From Bacillus suaedaesalsae (GTDB taxonomy: Bacteria > Bacillota > Bacilli > Bacillales > SA4), in assembly GCF_016890225.1 (NCBI RefSeq), contig NZ_JAFELM010000030.1:124001-188000 (forward strand): DNA of 64,000 nt. Reading direction: 5' to 3'. This document shows, piece after piece, positions 43,438 to 51,791 of this stretch. Within the stretch, counting starts at the first letter, position 1. Every line of letters starts with the position of its first letter. A program made the translations under genes and the position numbers. The notes beneath the pieces are model-generated. The model did no database searches. It saw only the letters and a program-made list of their open reading frames with translations, and was not told where the DNA came from.

Positions 43438-44055
43438 TTATTTTTTCCTCGAAAATATCGCTTGTGCCTCTTGTATTTCATCACGTATTAAGGACATTTC
43501 CTCATCTAATCGGAAAGCTGCCTCTGCTGCCCTTTTTAAACGCTCTTGAATATTGGTTGGAATTTGTCCTGAGTATTTATAATTTAATGAATGCTCAATC
43601 GTTGCCCAAAAGTTCATGGATAATGTTCGAATTTGTATCTCTACTAATATGTTTTTCTCACCTTGAAGTGTTTCAACAGGATAACGAATGACACAATGGT
43701 ACGATCGGTATCCACTGTCTTTGTTTTGGGAAATGTAATCACGTTCTTCAATAATTTCAAAATCTTTTCTCTCTCGTAACAGCTCAACTACTGATTTAAT
43801 ATCTTCAACAAACTGACACATCATGCGGACTCCAGCAATATCTTGCATTTCTTCCCCAATTTTGTCTAAGTCAATTTGCTTGCGAATTGCTTTATCTAAA
43901 ATGCTCGGAATTGGCTTTACTCTACCTGTTACAAATTCAATCGGTGAATGTAAGGAATTTTTTTCATATTGTGTTCGGATTCCTTTAAATTTAATTTTCA
44001 ATTCATCGATTGCTTGCTTATATGGAGCTAAAAACACATCCCAGTTTTCTATCAT
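43438..44055 (-). CDS. relQ: Small alarmone synthetase RelQ (YjbM/SasB)
   Basis: It makes (p)ppGpp from ATP and GTP or GDP. The RelA/SpoT synthetase domain is seen in 'GRVKPIPSILDKAIRK', 'DIAGVRMMCQFVEDI', 'YISQNKDSGYRSYHCVIR', and 'VEIQIRTLSMNFWATIEH'. There is no hydrolase or regulatory domain, and the 205 residues match the SAS/RelQ group. The start codon is ATG. YjbM is the B. subtilis orthologue by position. Confidence 0.92.
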   Translation of the reverse strand: MIENWDVFLAPYKQAIDELKIKFKGIRTQYEKNSLHSPIEFVTGRVKPIPSILDKAIRKQIDLDKIGEEMQDIAGVRMMCQFVEDIKSVVELLRERKDFEIIEERDYISQNKDSGYRSYHCVIRYPVETLQGEKNILVEIQIRTLSMNFWATIEHSLNYKYSGQIPTNIQERLKRAAEAAFRLDEEMSLIRDEIQEAQAIFSRKK

Positions 44056-44092
44056 CTACTTACACCACCAGTTAATTAACTTACTCGCCAGT

Positions 44093-44467
44093 CTATTTAA
44101 CGAATTGAGCTTCTACTTCCTCAACCATTTGATCTCCATAGTTTGCATTTCCTTCAATATTACTGATTACATATTGAAGTTCTTCAACGATATGTTCTAA
44201 CACAATTTCTCTATTATTGAGGAACAGAGTAACCGTTGCTTGTTCTGCAAGTACTTTTTTCAAATCAGCCCAATGCTCTTTTGGCAATGGTAAGTAAACA
44301 TATTCTGCTGGAGTTTCTAATATGTAAATAAATGCGAATTGATTGGAATCAACTAATACTTTTCCTGCAGGTGATAGCTGCTCTGCATCCATTTCTGTAT
44401 CATTACTTTTTATGTAAAGTCCCTCGTTTTTCCAAGTAACTTCTTGTATAGATAGTTTTTGACTCAT
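44093..44467 (-). CDS. yjbL: UPF0738 family protein YjbL
   Basis: A 124-residue soluble protein of unknown function. It contains 'PAEYVYLPLPKEHWADLKK' and an acidic C-terminus 'GDQMVEEVEAQF'. Assignment rests on position between relQ and the divergent CYTH gene and on similarity to the YjbL (UPF0738) family. The ATG has AAGGGAG. It may be cotranscribed with relQ (37-base gap). Confidence 0.75.
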   Translation of the reverse strand: MSQKLSIQEVTWKNEGLYIKSNDTEMDAEQLSPAGKVLVDSNQFAFIYILETPAEYVYLPLPKEHWADLKKVLAEQATVTLFLNNREIVLEHIVEELQYVISNIEGNANYGDQMVEEVEAQFVK

Positions 44468-44635
44468 TCTTTTACTCCCTTCTTAAACGAAACCAAACTG
44501 ACTTTTTGAAGTGAAAATTGCTTTAATTTATTTTACCATATAAATACTAACACTATAATAATTCAGGTTATAGTATAATAGGAATCGTAGATTTTAGGAA
44601 GAATGGACTTCTATCCGAGAGAGGAGATAAAACAA

Positions 44636-45226
44636 ATGAATCAAGAAATTGAAATTGAATTTAAAAATTTACTCTCAAAGGATGAATACCAAACTTTGCT
44701 GACAGAGTACTCCATAAAAAGAGACGATATTGTCTTACAACAAAATCACTATTTTGATACGATGAGCTTTGCTCTTAAAGATAACGGTGCTGCACTTCGT
44801 ATTCGATATAAAAAAATGACTTATACTTTAACATTAAAACAGCCTTTGCCAGAAGGATTACTTGAAACACATCAGACGCTAACTGATCGCGAAGCAGCTG
44901 ATATGTTAAATGGTGGCCCCCTTGTAAAAGGCGACATTTATAAAATAATAAAGAATTTAAATATAAATCCAAGTGAAATTCGTTATTTAGGGACGCTTGA
45001 GACAAACAGAGTCGAACTTCCTTATGAAAATGGAATTCTTGTGTTTGATCATAGTTCTTACTTGAATGTAGAAGATTATGAGCTTGAGTATGAAGCCAAG
45101 GACTACAACGAAGGTAAGATACAGTTTGAAAAGTTTTTAACGAAGCATGACATTCCTACTCGTCAAACTGACAATAAAATCAAGCGCTTCTTCAATGAAA
45201 AAAAGAGACAACTGGAGGGATCATAA
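44636..45226 (+). CDS. yjbK: CYTH-domain protein YjbK (putative triphosphatase)
   Basis: The CYTH signature '[15 protein letters not shown]' (E-x-E-x-E/K) opens the protein. It is followed by the tunnel-forming strands '[20 protein letters not shown]', '[20 protein letters not shown]' and '[16 protein letters not shown]', and '[13 protein letters not shown]'. CYTH enzymes hydrolyse triphosphates with divalent metals. The ATG at 44636 has AGAGGAG; the first in-frame ATG at 44603 lies before that site. It is divergent from relQ-yjbL and overlaps the next gene's ribosome site. Confidence 0.85.
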   Translation: MNQEIEIEFKNLLSKDEYQTLLTEYSIKRDDIVLQQNHYFDTMSFALKDNGAALRIRYKKMTYTLTLKQPLPEGLLETHQTLTDREAADMLNGGPLVKGDIYKIIKNLNINPSEIRYLGTLETNRVELPYENGILVFDHSSYLNVEDYELEYEAKDYNEGKIQFEKFLTKHDIPTRQTDNKIKRFFNEKKRQLEGS

Positions 45227-45227
45227 C

Positions 45228-45860
45228 TTGAATATTAACCAAATGAAAATGATGTTAGAAATCCAAGCTTTACGTGGTTTTTCTGGACAAGGTGTAGAAC
45301 AAACTTCAAATTCAGATAATATGTTTCAAAATATGTTAACAGAATTCTTATCAAATGGATTAGATTCAACGAAAGATTTACTTTCTAGCTTACCTCAGGC
45401 TGCCGAAAGTATTACATCTAGCATGCCTAGTTTAAACCTAAATAAAATCAAATCATCCTTACCTCCTATTGAATTAGGAAGTATCGATAGTATGATCCAG
45501 CAAGCTGCTGACAAATTCGGGGTAGATTCAAAATTAATAAAAGCAGTGATTAAGAACGAATCGAATTTTAATCCTAATGCAGTGAGTCACGCAGGTGCTA
45601 GCGGACTGATGCAGCTAATGCCTTCTACAGCTAGAGGCTTAGGTGTTGCGAATATATTTGATCCTGCTCAAAACATTGAAGGCGGAACAAAATACTTACG
45701 CCAAATGCTGGACAAATACGACGGAAACATTAAACTCGCACTTGCAGCCTACAACGCAGGTCCTGGTAACGTAGACAAACACGGAGGAATCCCTCCATTC
45801 AAAGAAACACAAAACTACGTAAAGAAAGTTACAAACACATACAGCCAGTTAAATGCTTAA
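45228..45860 (+). CDS. yjbJ: Lytic transglycosylase YjbJ (SLT domain)
   Basis: The C-terminal SLT domain (residues 88-205) has '[16 protein letters not shown]' with the catalytic Glu, '[16 protein letters not shown]', '[17 protein letters not shown]' and '[18 protein letters not shown]'. It cleaves peptidoglycan glycan strands to anhydro-muramic ends. The N-terminal 85 residues are low in structure and there is no signal peptide. The start is TTG 45228, after GGAGGG, one base past the yjbK stop; the long upstream frame overlaps yjbK and is not real. Confidence 0.88.
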   Translation: MNINQMKMMLEIQALRGFSGQGVEQTSNSDNMFQNMLTEFLSNGLDSTKDLLSSLPQAAESITSSMPSLNLNKIKSSLPPIELGSIDSMIQQAADKFGVDSKLIKAVIKNESNFNPNAVSHAGASGLMQLMPSTARGLGVANIFDPAQNIEGGTKYLRQMLDKYDGNIKLALAAYNAGPGNVDKHGGIPPFKETQNYVKKVTNTYSQLNA

Positions 45861-45868
45861 CTCACTAA

Positions 45869-45904
45869 AAATCACCTAATTAAAACTTAATTAGGTGATT
45901 TTCC
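45869..45904 (+). terminator. Terminator after yjbJ
   Basis: AAATCACCTAATTAA / TTAATTAGGTGATTTT with a short loop and T-rich end, eight bases after the stop. Confidence 0.8.
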
Positions 45905-45948
45905 TTTTGTAGGGCAACATAAGCATGTTGACTTTTTAAGATAAGCCT

Positions 45949-46003
45949 CTTTAACACTTTAAAGGAGTGGGGGCCTATCCCCCACTCCTTTAAAGTGTTA
46001 AAG
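45949..46003. repeat. 55-bp perfect palindrome, copy 1
   Basis: CTTTAACACTTTAAAGGAGT with the following GGGGG forms a perfect 25-bp stem around CCTAT. The second copy is at 51458-51512. It lies in a 323-base gap between yjbJ and yjbI that otherwise holds only the yjbJ terminator and the yjbI promoter area. Confidence 0.85.
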
Positions 46004-46183
46004 TTAGGTGTTTTGTGGTGAGTTGTTGTAGTACATTGACGATCCTAGTACTAGGTTAAGTCACTTTATTTGAAGTGTGATGAAAACGTTGTTAAAATGA
46101 TTTACAAGCATTGGAATTTGAAGTAGTTACTACTCTTATGTACAAGAAAAAGTAAGTATTTCTTGAAAAAAGGAGTTATTTAT

Positions 46184-46588
46184 ATGACTGAACGATATTC
46201 ATCCCCATTTGAAGCAATGGGTGAGAGCGTCCTACATTCTTTAGTGGATACATTTTATAGTAAAGTTAGTAAACATCCAGATTTGATCCCTATTTTCCCT
46301 AAGGATTTAACGGAAACTGCACGTAAGCAGAAGCAATTTTTGACGCAGTATCTAGGTGGGCCTCAGGTTTATACCGAGGAACACGGACATCCTATGATGC
46401 GTGCTCGTCATTTGCCGTTTGAGATTACACCAAAACGTGCTGCTGCATGGCTTTCTTGTATGAGAGAAGCGATGGATGAAGTCGAATTAGAAGGTAACCT
46501 TAGAGATGAATTTTATCATCGACTAGTGTTAACAGCTCAACATATGATCAACACTCCTGACTTAGGGGAGGAGATTTCCCGTGATTGA
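46184..46588 (+). CDS. yjbI: Truncated hemoglobin (group II) YjbI
   Basis: The 134-residue two-on-two globin has '[19 protein letters not shown]', '[19 protein letters not shown]', the proximal His region '[20 protein letters not shown]', and a Trp/Tyr-rich heme pocket. It binds oxygen or NO. The ATG at 46184 has AAAGGAG; 21 extra bases upstream precede that site. It overlaps the yjbH GTG by eight bases, as in other Bacillus genomes. Confidence 0.88.
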   Translation: MTERYSSPFEAMGESVLHSLVDTFYSKVSKHPDLIPIFPKDLTETARKQKQFLTQYLGGPQVYTEEHGHPMMRARHLPFEITPKRAAAWLSCMREAMDEVELEGNLRDEFYHRLVLTAQHMINTPDLGEEISRD

Positions 46589-47441
46589 TAAACATGAGAA
46601 ATTAGCATGTCTCGAATCCGGGAAAAAACCGCTTGAGATTTATGTGTTTATCGATCCTTTATGCCCTGAATGTTGGGCTCTGGAGCCAGTGTTAAAAAAG
46701 CTACATCTTTAATTTGGATCCTATTTTTCAATTAAACATATTATTAGTGGGAAATTAGCTACATTGAATTTACGAAAAAGAACGAACACAGAGAATCTTG
46801 CCTCCGTTTGGGAAAGAACAGCTAGCCGTTCTGGAATGTCTTGTGATGGAGATGTATGGTTTGAGAACCCAATTTCCACACCATACATTGCTTCTATTGC
46901 CATTAAGGCAGCTGAACTTCAAGGCAGACGTGTTGGTTTAAGATTTTTGCGTAAACTTCAAGAGCTATTATTTTTACAAAAACAAAATATCTCCGATCAA
47001 TCAGTCTTGGTTGAATGTGCTAACAGTGTTGGATTAGATGTTGATGAATTCAAAAGAGACATTCATTCAGAAAGTGCAGCTAAAGCGCTTCAATGTGACC
47101 TCCAAATCACAACCGAGATGGAAGTAGACCAGATCCCTACTCTCGTATTCTTCAACCAAAATATTGAAGATGAAGGTATGAAGGTCACCGGTTGCTACCC
47201 ATATGATGTATACGTAAAAATAATAGAAGAGCTTCTTGGTGATAAACCTAATCCAGCACCATTGCCTTCTCTTGAAGAGTTCCTAAAACAATACAGATTT
47301 GTTGCATCAGTCGAAATTTCGGTAGTATATAATATGCCAATACAAGATGTAGAAAAAGAAATGAAGAAGCTTCTCTTTAAACAAATAGTTGTACTTGTAC
47401 CAGTAAAATACGGAACATTTTGGAGATATACGGAAAAATAA
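46581..47441 (+). pseudogene. yjbH: yjbH (Spx adaptor for ClpXP) with an in-frame TAA
   Basis: The GTG at 46581 follows GGGGAGGAG. The frame reads '[17 protein letters not shown]' (thioredoxin-like CxxC kept), then TAA at 46710-46712 after 'KKLHL'. It continues in the same frame through '[10 protein letters not shown]', '[15 protein letters not shown]', '[18 protein letters not shown]', 'ALQCDLQI' and 'FRFVASVEI'-type sequence to 47441. The rest is full length (286 codons) and conserved, so a single base change (a sense codon to TAA) is the only lesion. The downstream 225-residue part lacks the CxxC and a ribosome site. Real mutation or base error, it needs resequencing. Confidence 0.85.
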
Positions 47442-47446
47442 TGTTG

Positions 47447-47470
47447 AACGCCATACTATGGCGTTTTTTT
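47447..47470 (+). terminator. Terminator after yjbH
   Basis: AACGCCAT / ATGGCGTT with a 3-base loop and a T-run, six bases past the stop. Confidence 0.8.
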
Positions 47471-47551
47471 ATTGCTTCCAGATCCTTTCGCATGTTCTAT
47501 CGCTTTACTGAATATAATGATACAAGCATACGATTGTTTGGAGGTTATAGT

Positions 47552-47728
47552 ATGAAGTGGAAAGTAGTTGCTGCCGTTCTTGCCTTTGTCGTAATGTTTT
47601 ATTTTCAAATACTTGGAATGATGAATTTGGCACCGTTATATATAACAACCCCTCTCTTATTCTTCGTTATTTTTGTCATCATGCTTGGGTTAAATAACCG
47701 AAATCGGTTTAGAGGTTTTAAAGGTTAA
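47552..47728 (+). CDS. Small membrane protein of two helices, 58 aa
   Basis: From ATG 47552 (GGAGGT seven bases before) the product reads MKWKVVAAVLAFVVMFYFQI, then 'PLYITTPLLFFVIFVIMLGL' and a basic tail 'NNRNRFRGFKG'. It has two transmembrane segments and an inside-positive C-terminus. I cannot name the family. It stands alone, ahead of the bidirectional terminator shared with pepF. Confidence 0.65.
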   Translation: MKWKVVAAVLAFVVMFYFQILGMMNLAPLYITTPLLFFVIFVIMLGLNNRNRFRGFKG

Positions 47729-47736
47729 TCCAAAAG

Positions 47737-47768
47737 AAAAACGTCTGGAAATAATCCAGACGTTTTTA
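47737..47768. terminator. Bidirectional terminator between the small membrane gene and pepF
   Basis: AAAACGTCTGGA-aataa-TCCAGACGTTTT, 12-bp perfect stem with A and T runs, in the gap between converging genes. Confidence 0.85.
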
Positions 47769-47769
47769 C

Positions 47770-49587
47770 TTATCCTTCTAACAATTGTTCCATTTCTGTA
47801 AGCTTTTGCTCAAACACTTGAAGAGCTAAACGAATTGGCTCAGGAGACGTCATATCGACTCCTGCCTTCTTTAATACTTCAATTGGATAATCAGAGCTTC
47901 CAGCCTTTAAAAACTCAATGTAACGATCGACAGCAGGTTGACCTTCTTCTAAAATTTGCTTTGATAAAGCAGTTGCAGCACTGAAACCAGTTGCATATTG
48001 GTAAACGTAGTAATTGTAATAGAAGTGTGGAATACGTGACCACTCTAATCCAATTTCCTCGTCAATGATGATTTCATCACCAAAGTACTTCTTATTTAAC
48101 TCATAATACATACTTGTTAATAAATCAGGAGTTAGTGCTTCACCTTCTTGAGCCTTTAAGTGAATGGCATGCTCAAATTCTGCAAACATCGTTTGACGGA
48201 ATACTGTTCCACGGAAGCCTTCTAAGTAATGATTTAATAAGTATAAACGTTTTTTTTCGTCATCAATTGTTTTTAATAGGTAATCATTCAGTAAGTTCTC
48301 GTTACATGTTGATGCTACTTCTGCAACGAAGATTGAGTAATTCCCATATACATATGGTTGTGTTTTACGAGTGTAATAACTGTGTACAGAGTGACCAAAC
48401 TCATGAGCCAGTGTGAAAAGGTTGTTCACATTATTTTGCCAGTTCATTAAGATATATGGATTTGTTCCATATGCTCCAGAAGAATAAGCACCGCTTCTCT
48501 TTCCTTTGTTCTCTTGTACGTCAACCCAGCGATTTTCATATGCTTCCTTTAGAATATCTTGATATTCCTCGCCAAGTGGCGCAAGTCCGTTTAAGACATG
48601 ATCTTTTGCTTCATCATAGGTTACTTCCATCTTTGTTTCTTTAACAAGTGGAGTATAAAGGTCATACATATGAATTTCATCCAAGCCTAGCACTCGCTTA
48701 CGTAATGCTACATAACGGTGTAATAATGGTAAATATTCGTTTACAGTATTTACAAGATTTTCGTAAACTTGCTCAGGAATATTGTTGTTGCTTAATGCAG
48801 CTTCGCGAGCTGATTTATAGTTACGAACACGAGCATAAAAGTTATCCTTCTTCACTGTTCCTGCTAACGTACTTGCAAATGTATTTTTATAATTTCCGTA
48901 TGTTTCATATACAGCTTTGAACGCGTCTTTTCTTACACGTCCGTCACTGCTTTCTAAAAAACGGATATAACGGCCATGAGTAATTTCAATTTCTACCCCA
49001 TTTTCATCCTTAATGCTAGGGAACTTTAAGTCAGCGTTATTTAACATCCCAAACGTCGTACTTGGTGCACTCGTTACTTCTGATGCTTGAGCAAGTAGGG
49101 ATTCCTCTTTGCTGGTTAATACGTGAGGACGAGTTCTCGTAATCTCTTCAATTGCATGCTCATACACTTTTAGCTCAGGCTTCTCATTTAAAAATGATTG
49201 AATCTTGTCTTCTTCAATTGCCAAAATTTCTGGTACAACGTATGCTAATGCGCTAGAAATTTGAGTATAAAGGTTGGATGCACGGTCATTTAACCCTTGA
49301 TAATGAGAGTTTGTTGTATCTTGGTCATAACGCATATGAGCATATGTATACAACTTGCCCATTTTTAACAATACTTCATCTTGATATGTAAGTAGTTGAA
49401 GTAACGTATCAGCAGATTCACCTAGTTTCCCTTCAAACTCAGCGGCTTTCGGAATGGATGCTTTTACTTCTTTAAATTCAGCTTCCCACGCTTCATCTGT
49501 CACATAAATATCTTCTAATCTCCATGTGTCTTCCAAGCGAACTTCACTTCTTGTCGGCAAAGCCTTTGTTGCAGTTTGTTCTGCCAT
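47770..49587 (-). CDS. pepF: Oligoendopeptidase F (copy 1)
   Basis: An M3-family zinc metallopeptidase of 605 residues that degrades short peptides in the cytosol. The zinc motif is in 'FTLAHEFGHSVHSYYT' (HEFGH near residue 394), with the third ligand Glu in 'FVAEVASTCNE'. 'GTVFRQTMFAEFEH' and 'IPHFYYNYYVYQYATG' are also typical. The ATG has AGGGGG. The paralogue at 51792-53609 lies 2.2 kb away on the same strand. B. subtilis YjbG holds this position. Confidence 0.93.
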   Translation of the reverse strand: MAEQTATKALPTRSEVRLEDTWRLEDIYVTDEAWEAEFKEVKASIPKAAEFEGKLGESADTLLQLLTYQDEVLLKMGKLYTYAHMRYDQDTTNSHYQGLNDRASNLYTQISSALAYVVPEILAIEEDKIQSFLNEKPELKVYEHAIEEITRTRPHVLTSKEESLLAQASEVTSAPSTTFGMLNNADLKFPSIKDENGVEIEITHGRYIRFLESSDGRVRKDAFKAVYETYGNYKNTFASTLAGTVKKDNFYARVRNYKSAREAALSNNNIPEQVYENLVNTVNEYLPLLHRYVALRKRVLGLDEIHMYDLYTPLVKETKMEVTYDEAKDHVLNGLAPLGEEYQDILKEAYENRWVDVQENKGKRSGAYSSGAYGTNPYILMNWQNNVNNLFTLAHEFGHSVHSYYTRKTQPYVYGNYSIFVAEVASTCNENLLNDYLLKTIDDEKKRLYLLNHYLEGFRGTVFRQTMFAEFEHAIHLKAQEGEALTPDLLTSMYYELNKKYFGDEIIIDEEIGLEWSRIPHFYYNYYVYQYATGFSAATALSKQILEEGQPAVDRYIEFLKAGSSDYPIEVLKKAGVDMTSPEPIRLALQVFEQKLTEMEQLLEG

Positions 49588-49848
49588 ATTACTTGACCCC
49601 CTATATATGTAGTAGTAAGTATTTTAATTACCGAAATACTTGCAATATAACTATTCGATAATTATGAGTTTATTCCCTCTTTATTTTGCATATATAATAG
49701 TTTTTACGAGTAACTTTTTTTTATCCTTCGCATATACACGATATAAACGTAAGCACGAAAATTTATGATTCACATCATTTTCTGTTATGATAATGTCATC
49801 AAAGATAAGAGAAAATGAGTTATTGATATAGATAAGGAAGTGACTAAT

Positions 49849-50598
49849 TTGATTACATTTAAATCTGAACGAGAAATAGAATTAATGCACCAAGCAGGAA
49901 AATTACTTGCAAGCTGTCATAAAGAAATTGCAAAGCTAATCAAGCCTGGGATTACGACACACGAGATTGATCAATTTGTTGAACAATATTTAAAAAAGCA
50001 CGGGGCAACTCCTGAACAAAAAGGATTTAATGGCTACGAGTATGCGACATGTGCATCCATCAATGATGAGATATGCCATGGATTTCCCCGGAAAGAGCCT
50101 TTAAAAGATGGCGACATTGTTACTATTGATATGGTAGTAAACTTAAACGGCGGTCTTGCAGACTCAGCCTGGAGCTATGCTGTAGGGAATGTAAGCCCTG
50201 AAGCACAAAAATTAATAGAAGTAACGAAAGAAGCATTATACAGAGGAATTGAAAAGGCAGTAATGGGTAACCGAATCGGAGATATTGGCCATGCCATTCA
50301 AACGTATGTAGAAGCAGAAGGCTTCTCGGTTGTACGTGACTTCATTGGGCACGGTATTGGTCCTACCATCCATGAAGAGCCACAAGTTCCTCATTTCGGT
50401 CTACCACACCGGGGACTTCGCTTAAAGGAAGGAATGGTCATTACAATCGAACCTATGGTGAATATCGGAATGTGGAACTCAAAAATGGATTCAAATAGCT
50501 GGACAGCAAGAACAGTTGACGGATCACTATCTGCACAATATGAGCATACGATTGCGATTACGAAACAAGGTGCACTGATTTTAACAGAACAAATATAG
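49849..50598 (+). CDS. map: Type I methionine aminopeptidase (MapB/YflG-like)
   Basis: It removes N-terminal methionine from new proteins using two metal ions. Metal ligands are visible in 'GDIVTIDMVVNLNGGLADSA' (Asp, Asp), 'FIGHGIGPTIHEEPQVPHFG' (His), 'ITIEPMVNIG' (Glu) and 'AQYEHTIAITKQG' (Glu). The 249 residues fit the B. subtilis YflG-type enzyme. I choose TTG 49849, eight bases after AAGGAAG; the GTG at 49840 overlaps that site. The essential map usually lies in the secY-adk operon, so this is likely the second copy. Confidence 0.88.
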   Translation: MITFKSEREIELMHQAGKLLASCHKEIAKLIKPGITTHEIDQFVEQYLKKHGATPEQKGFNGYEYATCASINDEICHGFPRKEPLKDGDIVTIDMVVNLNGGLADSAWSYAVGNVSPEAQKLIEVTKEALYRGIEKAVMGNRIGDIGHAIQTYVEAEGFSVVRDFIGHGIGPTIHEEPQVPHFGLPHRGLRLKEGMVITIEPMVNIGMWNSKMDSNSWTARTVDGSLSAQYEHTIAITKQGALILTEQI

Positions 50599-50627
50599 AA
50601 CCTGGCATTTGGCTTGGTTCTTTTTTG
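50599..50627 (+). terminator. Terminator after map
   Basis: AGAACC / GGTTCT with a 13-base loop and a following TTTTTTG, overlapping the map stop. Confidence 0.65.
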
Positions 50628-50670
50628 TATTTAGAATATGTTGATTATGGTATTTGACACATATGTTGGG

Positions 50671-50778
50671 ATTTTGATGCATATGTCAAGTGGTTTGAAG
50701 CATAAGTTGGAGATCTTGATGCATATGTCAGGTGGTTTGATGCATAAGTTGAGGATTTTGATGCATATTTCGTTCGAT
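50671..50778. repeat. 42-bp imperfect tandem repeat, about 2.5 copies
   Basis: Two consecutive 42-bp units start 'ATTTTGATGCATATGTCAAG' and 'ATCTTGATGCATATGTCAGG', each followed by a GTGGTTTGAxGCATAAGTTG segment. A third unit begins at 50755. A weaker partial unit precedes them. It sits in a 346-base gap without a real gene; the small ORF over it has no ribosome site. Confidence 0.7.
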
Positions 50779-50920
50779 GATTGTTATGTAGTGGTGTCGC
50801 ATAGCCCTTTGCGAGCCAGAACCTCCACTTTCAAGCCAAACTTCTTATTATTGTAAACCAATCCTGTTATCTTGCGAGCCGAATTAGCTCAATTACATGC
50901 TATTCCCCATAAAATGTTAA

Positions 50921-50947
50921 AAAGACTTAGCTTTGGCTAAGTCTTTA
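50921..50947 (-). terminator. Terminator after the anti-sigma gene
   Basis: AAAGACTTAGC-tttg-GCTAAGTCTTT, 11-bp perfect stem overlapping the stop codon; minus-strand T-run follows. Confidence 0.8.
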
Positions 50948-51235
50948 ATCAATAAAAATTGAAATCATTATGATGATCATATACAGTAACGCAAAAATTA
51001 ATGCTCCGTTTAAAATAATTTTACCATAGTAATACTGCATAACATGACTTGTTTCCTTTTCAGAATCCTCTTCTTCAACTATTCGTTCAATTAGGATCGG
51101 CTCATTCATTAAACTGTGTAACTCCGTGCAATCCTTACAGATTCCCAGGTGACTTTCAATCTGTTTATTCGTTGCATTTGAACAATCTTTTTCAATATAA
51201 AGTGGCAATAGGTCCCTGACTAAATTACAGTTCAT
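50945..51235 (-). CDS. Zinc-finger anti-sigma factor, 96 aa
   Basis: The N-terminal 'MNCNLVRDLLPLYIEKDCS' and 'IESHLGICKDCTEL' form the zinc-binding anti-sigma (ZAS, H-x3-C-x2-C) motif. A C-terminal membrane helix 'ALIFALLYMIIIMISIFI' ends the protein without an extracellular domain. Such proteins hold ECF sigma factors at the membrane. The ATG at 51235 overlaps the end of the truncated sigma gene upstream, as in intact sigma/anti-sigma operons. With the sigma gene broken it has no local partner. Confidence 0.8.
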   Translation of the reverse strand: MNCNLVRDLLPLYIEKDCSNATNKQIESHLGICKDCTELHSLMNEPILIERIVEEEDSEKETSHVMQYYYGKIILNGALIFALLYMIIIMISIFID

Positions 51236-51413
51236 ATGATTCACCTACACTTTTATTTAGACTTTGTTTAAGCGCCAATTTTGCTCGATGTAAATTCGTC
51301 TTTACTCTAGAAAGCTTCCAATCTAGAATTTCAGCAATTTCCTCATAAGTTAACTCTTGATATTCACGTAAAATGATTAACAATAACGTAGACAATTGTT
51401 TGTATGAAAAGTT
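51225..51413 (-). pseudogene. ECF sigma factor remnant, region 4 only
   Basis: Upstream of the anti-sigma gene the frame from about 51413 reads 'YKQLSTLLLIILREYQELT', 'YEEIAEILDWKLSRVKTNL' and 'HRAKLALKQSL', and stops TAA at 51225. This is a clear sigma-70 region 4 helix-turn-helix. TGA precedes it at 51416 and region 2 is absent. The N-terminal two-thirds of the gene has been deleted. Confidence 0.75.
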
Positions 51414-51457
51414 TCAGATTCTATTTAAAAATTATTAAACGTGCATAGAAGAATACA

Positions 51458-51512
51458 CTTTATCACTTTAAAGGAGTGGGGGACAGACCCCCACTCCTTT
51501 AAAGTGATAAAG
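51458..51512. repeat. 55-bp perfect palindrome, copy 2
   Basis: CTTTATCACTTTAAAGGAGT plus GGGGG forms a perfect 25-bp stem around ACAGA. Compared with copy 1 (45949-46003), stem position 6 is T:A instead of A:T, so pairing is kept, while the loop differs. Confidence 0.85.
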
Positions 51513-51526
51513 CGTTAGCACCTTCA

Positions 51527-51562
51527 AAAAAAAGTCCAATGCATGTCTGCATTGGACTTTTA
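51527..51562 (-). terminator. Terminator after the 52-aa gene
   Basis: AAAAGTCCAATGCA / TGCATTGGACTTTT with a 4-base loop. On the minus strand TTTTTTTTGAAG follows. Confidence 0.8.
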
Positions 51563-51564
51563 GG

Positions 51565-51723
51565 TTAAAAGATTTTCGGCACGTCTGGTGAAGGTGGGAG
51601 TAATTCCTCTTCGTTCAGATTCGATTTACTCTTATTTTTCATTGATTTTGTCACACCGTAGGCGACCGCTCCTGCGCCTAGTAAAGTTAATGTCCATGTC
51701 ATCCCTTTTTGCCCTTTTCTCAT
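51565..51723 (-). CDS. Small DUF3918-like protein, 52 aa
   Basis: The frame from ATG 51723 reads MRKGQKGMTWTLTLLGAGAV, then 'AYGVTKSMKN' and a polar tail with 'LLPPSPDVPKIF'. It has one short hydrophobic segment with small residues, like the DUF3918 (YrzQ-type) small membrane proteins of Bacillus. A GAAGGGG site precedes it and a terminator follows. It is too short for most gene callers, but the signals look real. Confidence 0.55.
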   Translation of the reverse strand: MRKGQKGMTWTLTLLGAGAVAYGVTKSMKNKSKSNLNEEELLPPSPDVPKIF

Positions 51724-51791
51724 GCTGACCAGCCCCTTCAACTTAAGCTTTAGTATAAATTCCCCTTAACTCGAAAGAACTATGCAATACA

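Noticed and set aside
48114-48920. Plus-strand ORFs of 60-100 residues over pepF
   Set aside because: They are antisense shadows of a conserved gene without ribosome sites.
50638-50856. 72-residue ORF after map
   Set aside because: It is built from the 42-bp tandem repeat and lacks a ribosome site.
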